A DNA stretch of 24,059 nucleotides from a virus: positions 1 to 24,059 of the IMG/VR virus record IMGVR_UViG_3300042549_004077; one strand, given 5' to 3'. Shown in pieces: positions 1-4,920 of this stretch (its first letter is position 1; each line of letters starts with the position of its first letter). A model generated the notes under the pieces. That model was not told where the DNA came from, searched no databases, and saw only the letters and a program-made list of their open reading frames with translations. Both the position numbers and the translations under genes were made by a program.

Positions 1-203
1 GCCAATGCACCATTACCAATGTGTAAATGAATACTTTCTGATTTGAATTGATGTACTTGTAAGCTGGTTACGAACCCTGCTTTTAGTATTAATTCTTTAA
101 GAGCAAATGGATAAACATCTGAACCACCCTGTAACCAAGTTTCAATACCCCAGGGTTTATGTACTACGTGACAATCTTCAATATTACGGAATTCTACAGT
201 CAT
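1..203 (-). CDS. Cupin-fold sugar isomerase-like protein, 3' end outside the window
   Basis: The start codon is at 203 and the frame stays open for 67 codons to the left edge, so only the N-terminal part is present. A purine-rich AGAGG lies 5 nt before the ATG and supports this start. The visible protein has a KPWGIETW segment (about residues 16-23) followed by a G-x2-TSLQ-x-H-x3-SE strand pattern (about residues 46-59). This is the layout of the cupin domain of type II mannose-6-phosphate isomerases and related sugar-processing enzymes. It is the last visible gene after a glycosyltransferase-like gene and a NeuD-like acyltransferase, so a role in making or altering a surface sugar is likely. 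The first cupin motif has HQF rather than HxH, so the metal site may be altered. The cupin fold is fairly secure; the substrate is not. Confidence 0.7.
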   Translation of the reverse strand, partial: MTVEFRNIEDCHVVHKPWGIETWLQGGSDVYPFALKELILKAGFVTSLQVHQFKSESIHLHIGNGAL

Positions 204-223
204 AGCGGCCTCTTATGTAGATA

Positions 224-243
224 ATTATATACTACTATTTAAC
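224..243 (-). promoter_or_regulatory. Possible promoter before the cupin gene (TATAAT and T4-late-like octamer)
   Basis: On the - strand a GTTAAATA octamer (236-243, resembling TATAAATA) is followed by TATAAT (224-229), then about 20 nt and an AGAGG ribosome site before the ATG at 203. No good -35 was seen for the TATAAT. The upstream gene ends at 245, so this may give the cupin gene separate late expression. The evidence is sequence similarity only. Confidence 0.35.
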
Positions 244-244
244 T

Positions 245-1045
245 TTATGCAACATCACGTAAAAATTTTATCACGTGTTTTGCCTGATTTATATCCATAT
301 TTTTTAACGGTGGAGCATGGAATTTCACCGAATGATACTGCGACCAATCTATCGCAAAAAACTCCTCCCAGGTTTCAACTTTTGGTTGGCTAGGATTACT
401 AAAATACTGCCAACCCGTTTGATTTGTTTTCCAAATACCTAATAATTCATACTCACTGAACCAACTTGTACTATCAAATTCTTGTGTATTTGCTATGGCA
501 TCTAAAAAATTACAGCCGTGTCGTTGTTCTATATATGATTTTAACTCAAGCCAATCTTGTTTGGTATAGGGCATTAATTCATTGACTAGACTAACAGAGT
601 GTTTGCGTGATATACCTAGGATTTTTTCAATCATAGTGCCATATAAATGCTGATACTCATTCCAAAGATCTTCAGCTTTGAAGTTTAATTCTCCACTGAC
701 TATCATGCTATAAGATTTAAGTAAAATTAAATCACAGTCTTGTATTAAAAAATATTCACTGCTAAAATGATCTAGTGCGCAGAGTTTGAATGCTTGTTGT
801 TTATACCAATTATTATGTGACCAACGACTTAGATCATAATGTTTACCAAAGTACTCATCATCTAAAAAAGTAAAGTTGGTGATGTTTAGATTAAATTCTA
901 AGAATAGCTCTTGAAATTGCAGTTGGCTATAAGGACTGATGATAATCGTGCGATCGCACTGTGGAAATATCCTGTGGTCAAAACTTAATGTAGCCATGGC
1001 TTCATTGATTCTACCCGGACCTACACACATGATACGTGTGATCAT
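245..1045 (-). CDS. Glycosyltransferase-like protein (resembles the DUF6492 type)
   Basis: This is a 266-aa protein starting at the ATG at 1045, which overlaps the stop of the upstream gene in an ATGA. A longer reading from 1141 would run deep into that gene and is unlikely. Residues 80-110 carry a WYKQQ-x2-KL stretch followed by YFLIQDCDLILL, where D103-x-D105 resembles the DxD metal/nucleotide-sugar motif of GT-A glycosyltransferases. The WxxQQ-xxKL layout before it recalls DUF6492-type proteins. No signal peptide or membrane helix is visible, so it should act in the cytoplasm. The ATGA overlap implies translational coupling with the NeuD-like gene, and both are driven from the sigma70 promoter at 1791-1819. 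The likely job is modification of a host or virion glycan; the donor sugar and acceptor cannot be predicted. Confidence 0.7.
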   Translation of the reverse strand: MITRIMCVGPGRINEAMATLSFDHRIFPQCDRTIIISPYSQLQFQELFLEFNLNITNFTFLDDEYFGKHYDLSRWSHNNWYKQQAFKLCALDHFSSEYFLIQDCDLILLKSYSMIVSGELNFKAEDLWNEYQHLYGTMIEKILGISRKHSVSLVNELMPYTKQDWLELKSYIEQRHGCNFLDAIANTQEFDSTSWFSEYELLGIWKTNQTGWQYFSNPSQPKVETWEEFFAIDWSQYHSVKFHAPPLKNMDINQAKHVIKFLRDVA

Positions 1046-1755
1046 TCTACGTCTGTTCTTTTTAGAATACGACCGTTGTAGACGGCTGTGGTACCCGGTT
1101 CCATGTCTTTGGAAACTGTAGCAGTAGCATGTATTTTGCAATCATCACCAATGGTTACATGTGACTGTTTGCTACTGTGTCCATTAAACACTGTGGCTCT
1201 AGTACCAACATAAACATTGTTACCAAGTATGACGTTGCTCATTAGATAAACACCTGCACTGAGTACACAGTTGTCACCAAGGGTAACATCATTAGCAAAT
1301 CCACTGGCGTCAGTGATTGTACAATGTCGTCCAATCCTAGCACCTGCACGTATGTTTACCTGGCGCCCAATATAAGTCCCAGCACCAACTTCTATGTTTT
1401 TGCTTAACATACTGCGAGGATCTATTAGTGTATAGCAGTCAAGTTTGTTATCATCAATGAATTTAATACGATTTAAGCGTAGTTGATATCCGCTGAGTAC
1501 ATCAGTTTCAATGTTACTGTTGCCATCCCAGAAACTGCCTACAAAAAACTTGGCATCACCAAACTTTTTAGGATTATCAACAAGATCTAACTCACTGCCC
1601 AAACAAGCCAGTCCGTTTAATTCTTCAACCCGGCCCGCATAATACTGATCAACAAAGCCCAATACCGGAATATTTAATTGTTCGCAGGTATCTGTAATAA
1701 AGTCCCAGGTCTGCCTAGCGCCTATTATTACCAATGGTTGATTAAAGTTTGACAT
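1042..1755 (-). CDS. NeuD/PglD-like sugar O- or N-acyltransferase (left-handed beta helix)
   Basis: This is a 237-aa protein. The N-terminal part (PLVIIGARQTWDFI, residues 7-20) is a Rossmann-like strand-loop-helix as in PglD/NeuD proteins. From about residue 118 there is a run of imperfect hexapeptide repeats (IEVGAG, YIGRQV, ARIGRH, VTLGDN, VILGNN, VTIGDD), the hallmark of left-handed beta-helix acyltransferases. These normally form trimers and transfer acetyl or similar groups from a CoA donor to a nucleotide sugar. The length fits the roughly 210-240 aa of the family. It is the first gene of the leftward sugar operon. Its ATG lies 36 nt from the -10 box of a near-consensus sigma70 promoter, with only a weak CGGAA ribosome site. 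The exact sugar is unknown. Confidence 0.85.
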   Translation of the reverse strand: MSNFNQPLVIIGARQTWDFITDTCEQLNIPVLGFVDQYYAGRVEELNGLACLGSELDLVDNPKKFGDAKFFVGSFWDGNSNIETDVLSGYQLRLNRIKFIDDNKLDCYTLIDPRSMLSKNIEVGAGTYIGRQVNIRAGARIGRHCTITDASGFANDVTLGDNCVLSAGVYLMSNVILGNNVYVGTRATVFNGHSSKQSHVTIGDDCKIHATATVSKDMEPGTTAVYNGRILKRTDVE

Positions 1756-1769
1756 ATGGTTCCGTTTAA

Positions 1770-1777
1770 CGTAAATA
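1770..1777 (+). promoter_or_regulatory. T4-late-like octamer, 5 nt before the desaturase ATG
   Basis: CGTAAATA, then TAGTT, then ATG at 1783. This is the same octamer-N5-ATG layout seen at 3339, 11951, 14607 and 16916. There is no Shine-Dalgarno sequence before the ATG. The layout is the main reason for preferring the start at 1783 over the one at 1756. Confidence 0.4.
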
Positions 1778-1782
1778 TAGTT

Positions 1783-2553
1783 ATGCTTACATTATACAGA
1801 ACTATTAAAAATTCGTCAACATATTCACAGGTTTTATTTGTACAATCTGTCATGCACGCCCTAGTTATCGCAGGACTAATTGTTGCATTTGATTGGAGTT
1901 TGTTATTTTCTGGACTAGCCGTTAGTTGGTTATTATTCTGCGTTGGTGGTAGTGTGAGTCTACACCGTTGGACTTGTCATCGTAGCTTTGAACCAAAAAA
2001 TCGTGTGATTAAATGGATATTGTTATGGTTGGGTGTACAATGCACCTTGGGTAGTGTACCTGGATTTGCCTCTGCACATCGACAACATCACGTACACAGC
2101 GACACTGATCAGGATCCGTTCAAACTGACTGATAATTTCTGGCACAATTTCAAATTGTTTTGGTATCATTTCCCTAAGATGAGTGCCAGCCCTAAGATGA
2201 TCGTAGACATTCTCAGAGATGAGGACATGAGATTAAGTCATGACCACTATTGGAAGATATGGGCAGTATATCCTGCACTAGTTTTACTTCTAGGCGGTCC
2301 TGTGTATTTTGTTTATTTTGTTGCCTTACCAATAACTTATATGGTGTTAGGTATGAGTTGGGTAACTGTAATAGCACACAGCGGGCCAATAGATCCTGTT
2401 ACCAACGATCGTAGTTGGGATAGTAGACTTTTTACAGTATTATTTGCTGGGGAAGGATTACATAACAGCCATCACGCACATCCAGGTCAGTGTGACTTCA
2501 ATGCAACTAAATTTGATCCTACAGGATTAGTTATTAAATTTCTTAAACACTGA
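1783..2553 (+). CDS. Membrane fatty acid desaturase (acyl-CoA delta-9 type)
   Basis: This is a 256-aa protein and the only rightward gene in the window. All three histidine boxes of di-iron membrane desaturases are intact: H61-x4-H66 (HRWTCH), H99-RQHH and H227-NSHH. Hydrophobic stretches around residues 17-60, 75-95 and 163-200 fit the usual four-helix topology. The family introduces a cis double bond into an acyl chain, using O2 and a reductant supplied by the host. The short form without a cytochrome b5 domain matches bacterial DesC-like enzymes. An in-frame ATG at 1756 abuts the ATG of the divergent acyltransferase gene, but I prefer 1783 because of the octamer. The 3' end overlaps the next gene, which is convergent, by 27 bp. 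This is probably an auxiliary metabolic gene altering host membrane fluidity during infection; that role is inferred. Confidence 0.85.
   Translation: MLTLYRTIKNSSTYSQVLFVQSVMHALVIAGLIVAFDWSLLFSGLAVSWLLFCVGGSVSLHRWTCHRSFEPKNRVIKWILLWLGVQCTLGSVPGFASAHRQHHVHSDTDQDPFKLTDNFWHNFKLFWYHFPKMSASPKMIVDILRDEDMRLSHDHYWKIWAVYPALVLLLGGPVYFVYFVALPITYMVLGMSWVTVIAHSGPIDPVTNDRSWDSRLFTVLFAGEGLHNSHHAHPGQCDFNATKFDPTGLVIKFLKH
1791..1819 (-). promoter_or_regulatory. Sigma70 promoter of the sugar operon
   Basis: On the - strand: -35 TTGACG (1814-1819), a 17-nt spacer, and -10 TATAAT (1791-1796). It drives the NeuD-like, glycosyltransferase and cupin genes. It lies inside the 5' end of the oppositely oriented desaturase, so the two transcription units overlap head to head. 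Confidence 0.8.
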
Positions 2554-3339
2554 TTGATCAGGCACACGCCCAATTAGTCGAATAAACCAATAACCAGTAT
2601 CCCAATCACCCGGTTTCAAACTGTTAGTTGCTGCACCTGCACAACCATGATGATTGTTATGATTACCATCACATGGACAGAATATTGCCGCTACCTTGCT
2701 GTTGAAACTTTTATCATCAGTGTTGAAATTACGATAGCCAAATTTAGCCAACCAAGTATTGTGTGCCAAAACTGTGATATAACTAGTTGCTTGGAATCCA
2801 TATACCACTGGCACAAAGTACAAATAACATACCGCTTTTATGCCAAATAATGACAATAAAACAATGTAAATGGCCACAATTTTGAAGTAATTCTTATGGA
2901 AAAATTTATGTATAGGATCTACACTAAGGTCTTTAACTATACGTGGATTAACATGATATGTTGGGAAGTAATAGAACCACAACTTGATACTGCGCCAGAA
3001 CCCACCACCACTGGTATTTGGACTGTGTGGATCATCTAATTTATCGCTGGTTTGATGATGTTTACGATGTGTGCTAGACCAAGCAATACTACTGCCTAGA
3101 CTCATAACTGTAGCATAGAACAACATCAGTATCTTAAATGCTACATGCTTTTCTTTGAAGTTACCGTGCGCACTGTATTTGTGTAAGCCACAACTAACCC
3201 CTACCAGAGTCATTAACCAACCAATGATAAAGAAGCTGATTAAAAATAAGGTTAGATCAAACTGATATGCTAGTGTGTAGACGAATCCCACATAGACAAA
3301 TGCTTGTAATAGTTTTACTCTGGTATCTAGGCTTGGCAT
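2527..3339 (-). CDS. Second membrane fatty acid desaturase
   Basis: This is a 270-aa protein with all three desaturase histidine boxes at the same positions, within a few residues, as its convergent neighbour: H53-x4-H58 (HKYSAH), H91-RKHH and H227-NNHH. Hydrophobic segments lie near residues 10-50, 65-90 and 152-192. The two proteins are clearly paralogues but diverged, so this is not a recent duplication. The reading frame is open to 3366, but that start (TTG) lies inside tRNA-Glu. Candidate starts are the ATGs at 3345 and 3339. I choose 3339 because it lies exactly 5 nt after a perfect TATAAATA. A CPCDG segment (residues 221-225) just before the third box is unusual. Carrying two desaturases suggests two acyl substrates or two double-bond positions; this is inference. 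Confidence 0.83.
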   Translation of the reverse strand: MPSLDTRVKLLQAFVYVGFVYTLAYQFDLTLFLISFFIIGWLMTLVGVSCGLHKYSAHGNFKEKHVAFKILMLFYATVMSLGSSIAWSSTHRKHHQTSDKLDDPHSPNTSGGGFWRSIKLWFYYFPTYHVNPRIVKDLSVDPIHKFFHKNYFKIVAIYIVLLSLFGIKAVCYLYFVPVVYGFQATSYITVLAHNTWLAKFGYRNFNTDDKSFNSKVAAIFCPCDGNHNNHHGCAGAATNSLKPGDWDTGYWFIRLIGRVPDQSVFKKFNN

Positions 3340-3344
3340 ATTCA

Positions 3345-3352
3345 TATTTATA
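3345..3352 (-). promoter_or_regulatory. Perfect T4-type late promoter octamer
   Basis: TATAAATA on the - strand, immediately after the CCA end of tRNA-Glu and exactly 5 nt before the ATG at 3339. It matches the T4 late -10 consensus in full. It would allow late expression of the desaturase independent of the early tRNA transcript. Confidence 0.5.
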
Positions 3353-3354
3353 AT

Positions 3355-3430
3355 TGGTACTCCCAACGAGATTCGAACTCGTGTTACCTGCGTGAAAGGC
3401 GGGTGTCCTAGGCCTCTAGACGATGGGAGC
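3355..3430 (-). tRNA. tRNA-Glu (anticodon TTC), CCA encoded
   Basis: The acceptor stem GCTCCCA/TGGGAGT is complete with a discriminator A and encoded CCA. The anticodon loop CTTTCAC gives TTC. The T arm (ACGAG-TTCGAAT-CTCGT) is perfect. The anticodon stem holds one C-A mismatch. It is the last gene of the tRNA cluster. Confidence 0.95.
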
Positions 3431-3439
3431 AGTAATCTA

Positions 3440-3613
3440 TTATTTTTCTTTTTTCTTAGGTCGTCCCCAGGCAGCCTGAGGACTTCCTTCTTCTACACCG
3501 CTGACTCCTCGGGCAATTTGTTGTACGACGCCACCATTTGCTAAAAACTTTTTCATAGCAAGATCTATTGCCTGTGATTCTTCTAACTCTTGTTGTTTGG
3601 TGTCTTTTGACAT
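3440..3613 (-). CDS. 57-aa conserved-looking phage microprotein of unknown function
   Basis: This 57-codon ORF sits between tRNA-Arg and tRNA-Glu. It has an AGGA ribosome site 8 nt before its ATG, so it is very probably translated. The protein has a charged N-terminal helix (MSKDTKQQELEES), a helical core around AMKKFLANGGVVQQIARGVSG (residues 19-39), and a basic C-terminal tail starting WGRPKKK. The small, helical and basic character would fit a DNA- or RNA-binding or host-modulating early protein. I recall similar 'FLANGG' microproteins in tailed phages, but no function can be given. It is transcribed with the tRNAs, so early expression is likely. Confidence 0.75.
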   Translation of the reverse strand: MSKDTKQQELEESQAIDLAMKKFLANGGVVQQIARGVSGVEEGSPQAAWGRPKKKEK

Positions 3614-3642
3614 TTATTATTCCTATTGTTATTAATTCTTAC

Positions 3643-3717
3643 TGGTCCGGCGTAAAGGAATCGAACCTCTATCTAGGGAGTAGAAATCCCCTGTTTTATC
3701 CATTAAACTAACACCGG
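3643..3717 (-). tRNA. tRNA-Arg (anticodon TCT), CCA encoded
   Basis: Acceptor CCGGTGT/ACGCCGG, discriminator A, encoded CCA. The D stem is GTTT/AAAC, the anticodon loop TTTCTAC, and the T arm AGAGG-TTCGATT-CCTTT. It is 72 nt without CCA. It reads AGA, a codon common in AT-rich genomes. Confidence 0.93.
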
Positions 3718-3724
3718 ACTGTTC

Positions 3725-3799
3725 TGGCTACGATGCACGGACTCGAACCGCGACCAAGGGTTTTGGAAACCCGTGTGCTACCATTAACACTACACCGTA
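3725..3799 (-). tRNA. tRNA-Trp (anticodon CCA), 3' CCA encoded
   Basis: Acceptor TACGGTG/CATCGTA, discriminator G (usual for bacterial Trp tRNA), encoded CCA. The anticodon loop TTCCAAA gives CCA. The D stem GTGT/GCAC and T arm CGCGG-TTCGAGT-CCGTG pair well. The anticodon stem has one C-T mismatch at its top pair. Confidence 0.9.
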
Positions 3800-3801
3800 C
3801 C

Positions 3802-3876
3802 TGGTGCGCCTTGATAGAATTGAACTATCACTCCTCCGATTATGAGTCGGACGCTTTACCATTAAGCTAAAGGCGC
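3802..3876 (-). tRNA. tRNA with anticodon CAT (elongator Met or lysidine-type Ile), CCA encoded
   Basis: The acceptor GCGCCTT/AAGGCGC is perfectly paired, with discriminator A and CCA. Anticodon stem TCCGA/TCGGA, loop CTCATAA. The fully paired 1-72 position and the lack of three G-C pairs in the anticodon stem exclude an initiator. CAT could be Met or, after TilS modification, Ile (ATA codon). T4 itself carries an Ile tRNA of the second kind, so both remain open. Confidence 0.92.
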
Positions 3877-3886
3877 AACTTAAAAA

Positions 3887-3974
3887 TGGCGGAAACGGAG
3901 AGATTCGAACTCTCGAAACCTTTCGGTTTGCTTCGTTAGCAGTGAAGTGCCTTCGACCACTCGGCCACGTTTCC
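3887..3974 (-). tRNA. tRNA-Ser (anticodon GCT), CCA encoded
   Basis: A type II tRNA of 85 nt plus CCA: acceptor GGAAACG/CGTTTCC, discriminator G, anticodon loop CTGCTAA (GCT). The long variable arm is AAACC-GAAA-GGTTT with a GAAA tetraloop, and the T arm is GAGAG-TTCGAAT-CTCTC. One A-C mismatch closes the anticodon loop. Confidence 0.95.
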
Positions 3975-3981
3975 TTGTTCA

Positions 3982-4098
3982 TTAGTATAGAGTTCTCGTG
4001 CTACAGTTGCAACCGTAGCATATGACCCATCGGAAGCTAGCTATCTAGAATTAGTCCGCATATATCATAATATTGATTGGCTGAGAACCCTATACTAA
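3982..4098 (-). ncRNA. Structured non-coding segment closed by a 16-bp helix
   Basis: Positions 3982-3997 and 4083-4098 are inverted copies that pair over 16 bp on the - strand (TTAGTATAGGGTTCTC with GAGAACTCTATACTAA, one G-U). They enclose 85 nt. Inside is a second hairpin at 3999-4020, with an 8-bp stem GCTACGGT/ACTGTAGC around a TGCA loop. There is no ORF and no tRNA fold here. It lies between the HNH gene and tRNA-Ser within the tRNA transcript. It could be a stable small RNA, a processing site for maturation of the tRNA precursor, or a remnant of a mobile RNA. The pairing is seen directly; its role is unknown. Confidence 0.55.
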
Positions 4099-4121
4099 TA
4101 ATCCCGCTTACTCTATACGGG

Positions 4122-4137
4122 GACATTCCGGAATGTC
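4122..4137. repeat. Perfect 16-bp palindrome after the HNH gene
   Basis: GACATTCCGGAATGTC reads the same on both strands. It lies 8 bp past the HNH stop codon and 23 bp from the closing helix of the structured RNA. There is no T-tract, so it is not a classical terminator. It could be a protein binding site, possibly for the HNH protein, or an RNA hairpin. Confidence 0.6.
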
Positions 4138-4145
4138 AGCGACTC

Positions 4146-4781
4146 TTAAAAGTTAAGTCTACTTAATATCTCATTTGCGGCTTTTATACGTTTTGGGCTG
4201 TTTGCTAATCCCATAGCACGTAACGCAGGCGTTGCATACTTATGTATCCTTAACATTTCTTCTAACAACTCTAAATTTAATTCTCTTCTATTGATCTTAA
4301 TATTCTTAGCTCTATATGTGTGCGTTTGACTGTGGCAATTAGGGCAAAGTATTCTTAAATTTTTTCTATTATTATTAAATGGATCACCATCTATGTGATC
4401 TATTTCTAAAGTTATAGGTTTGTCTTGCCAATCACTTATACCACACATTTCACATTTGTAATTACTTTCGTGCAATATCCTTTTCTTTAGAGCCTCTCGG
4501 CTCATTTCTTCATATGGTCTATCCCAGGATTTCTTTATCTTAGTTTCCTTAGCTCGACGTTGCATATCATCATAATCATATTTGCTTTTAGCTACTTCAA
4601 ACTTGTCTCGTTTTTCTTGTGGTGTTAGGCTGTCGTTATACTTCTGCAAAGTTGCGCTGGTTTTTTCTCGTGATTCTTTACTAAACGTTCTACTGTTTCC
4701 ACAACTCCTAGAGCAAAATTTCTTTTCACCCCATTTGCTATAGGCATCAAATTCTTTACCGCATTTTGTACATATTTTCAT
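4146..4781 (-). CDS. HNH endonuclease (free-standing, homing-type)
   Basis: This is a 211-aa protein. The N-terminus is a small zinc-ribbon-like module (C4-x2-C7 ... C23-x3-C27). A lysine-rich helical linker follows. The HNH nuclease core is C110-x2-C113, then L-E-I-D-H129 with the catalytic His, NNNRKN (136-141) and C146-x2-C149-H150, a zinc-stapled beta-beta-alpha metal fold. The C-terminal helices (around residues 171-208, with ATPALRAMGLANSPKRIKAANEIL) look like a DNA-binding helix-turn-helix. The gene sits inside the tRNA cluster, with its ATG only 7 nt past the CCA of the first tRNA, and is followed by a palindrome and a structured RNA. Homing endonucleases often lie in tRNA arrays of T4-like phages. 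No split host gene is seen, so it is a free-standing copy. No good ribosome site precedes the ATG. Confidence 0.88.
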   Translation of the reverse strand: MKICTKCGKEFDAYSKWGEKKFCSRSCGNSRTFSKESREKTSATLQKYNDSLTPQEKRDKFEVAKSKYDYDDMQRRAKETKIKKSWDRPYEEMSREALKKRILHESNYKCEMCGISDWQDKPITLEIDHIDGDPFNNNRKNLRILCPNCHSQTHTYRAKNIKINRRELNLELLEEMLRIHKYATPALRAMGLANSPKRIKAANEILSRLNF

Positions 4782-4787
4782 AATATT

Positions 4788-4872
4788 TGGTGCCGGCTGA
4801 GTGAATCGAACACTCTCTATCTTACGAAGCCTGATTACAAGTCAGGTGCAATCCCACTCTGCGCAAGCCGGC
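4788..4872 (-). tRNA. Atypical tRNA: anticodon TGT (Thr) with a long type II variable arm
   Basis: Acceptor GCCGGCT/AGCCGGC (7 bp), discriminator A, encoded CCA. The anticodon stem CCTGA/TCAGG is perfect around loop CTTGTAA, giving TGT. The T arm GAGTG-TTCGATT-CACTC is perfect. Between the anticodon and T arms are 14 nt (with a CTT-CGT-AAG mini-stem) where a Thr tRNA should have 4-5. The D arm is weak (GCA/TGC). The body is 82 nt. Long arms are normally limited to Leu, Ser and Tyr tRNAs, so the charging identity is uncertain. Confidence 0.8.
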
Positions 4873-4891
4873 AATTTTTTACTTATGATTA

Positions 4892-4920
4892 ATTATAACA
4901 GACTTTTGGAAAGATGTCAA
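4892..4920 (-). promoter_or_regulatory. Consensus sigma70 promoter of the tRNA cluster
   Basis: On the - strand: TTGACA (4915-4920), a 17-nt spacer, TATAAT (4892-4897), matching the host housekeeping consensus at all twelve positions. The first tRNA begins 19 nt after the -10 box. It starts one base after the stop codon of the 463-aa gene. It implies strong early transcription of the tRNAs, HNH gene and microprotein by unmodified host polymerase. Confidence 0.88.

Noticed and set aside
1046-1141. Longer N-terminus for the glycosyltransferase-like gene
   Set aside because: The added residues are read out of frame from the acyltransferase gene; the ATGA overlap at 1045 is the normal coupled start.
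3340-3366. TTG start of the second desaturase at 3366
   Set aside because: It falls inside the acceptor end of tRNA-Glu; the ATGs at 3345 and 3339 are better.
3728-3982. 84-codon leftward open frame across tRNA-Trp, the CAT tRNA and tRNA-Ser
   Set aside because: It lies wholly over three well-folded tRNA genes; the peptide is a by-product of tRNA sequence.
4122-4137. The 16-bp palindrome as a rho-independent terminator
   Set aside because: No T-tract follows on either strand, unlike the clear terminator at 11972-11998.
3975-4872. Group I intron or tRNA split by the HNH gene
   Set aside because: All flanking tRNAs are complete and no intron core or exon halves could be found.
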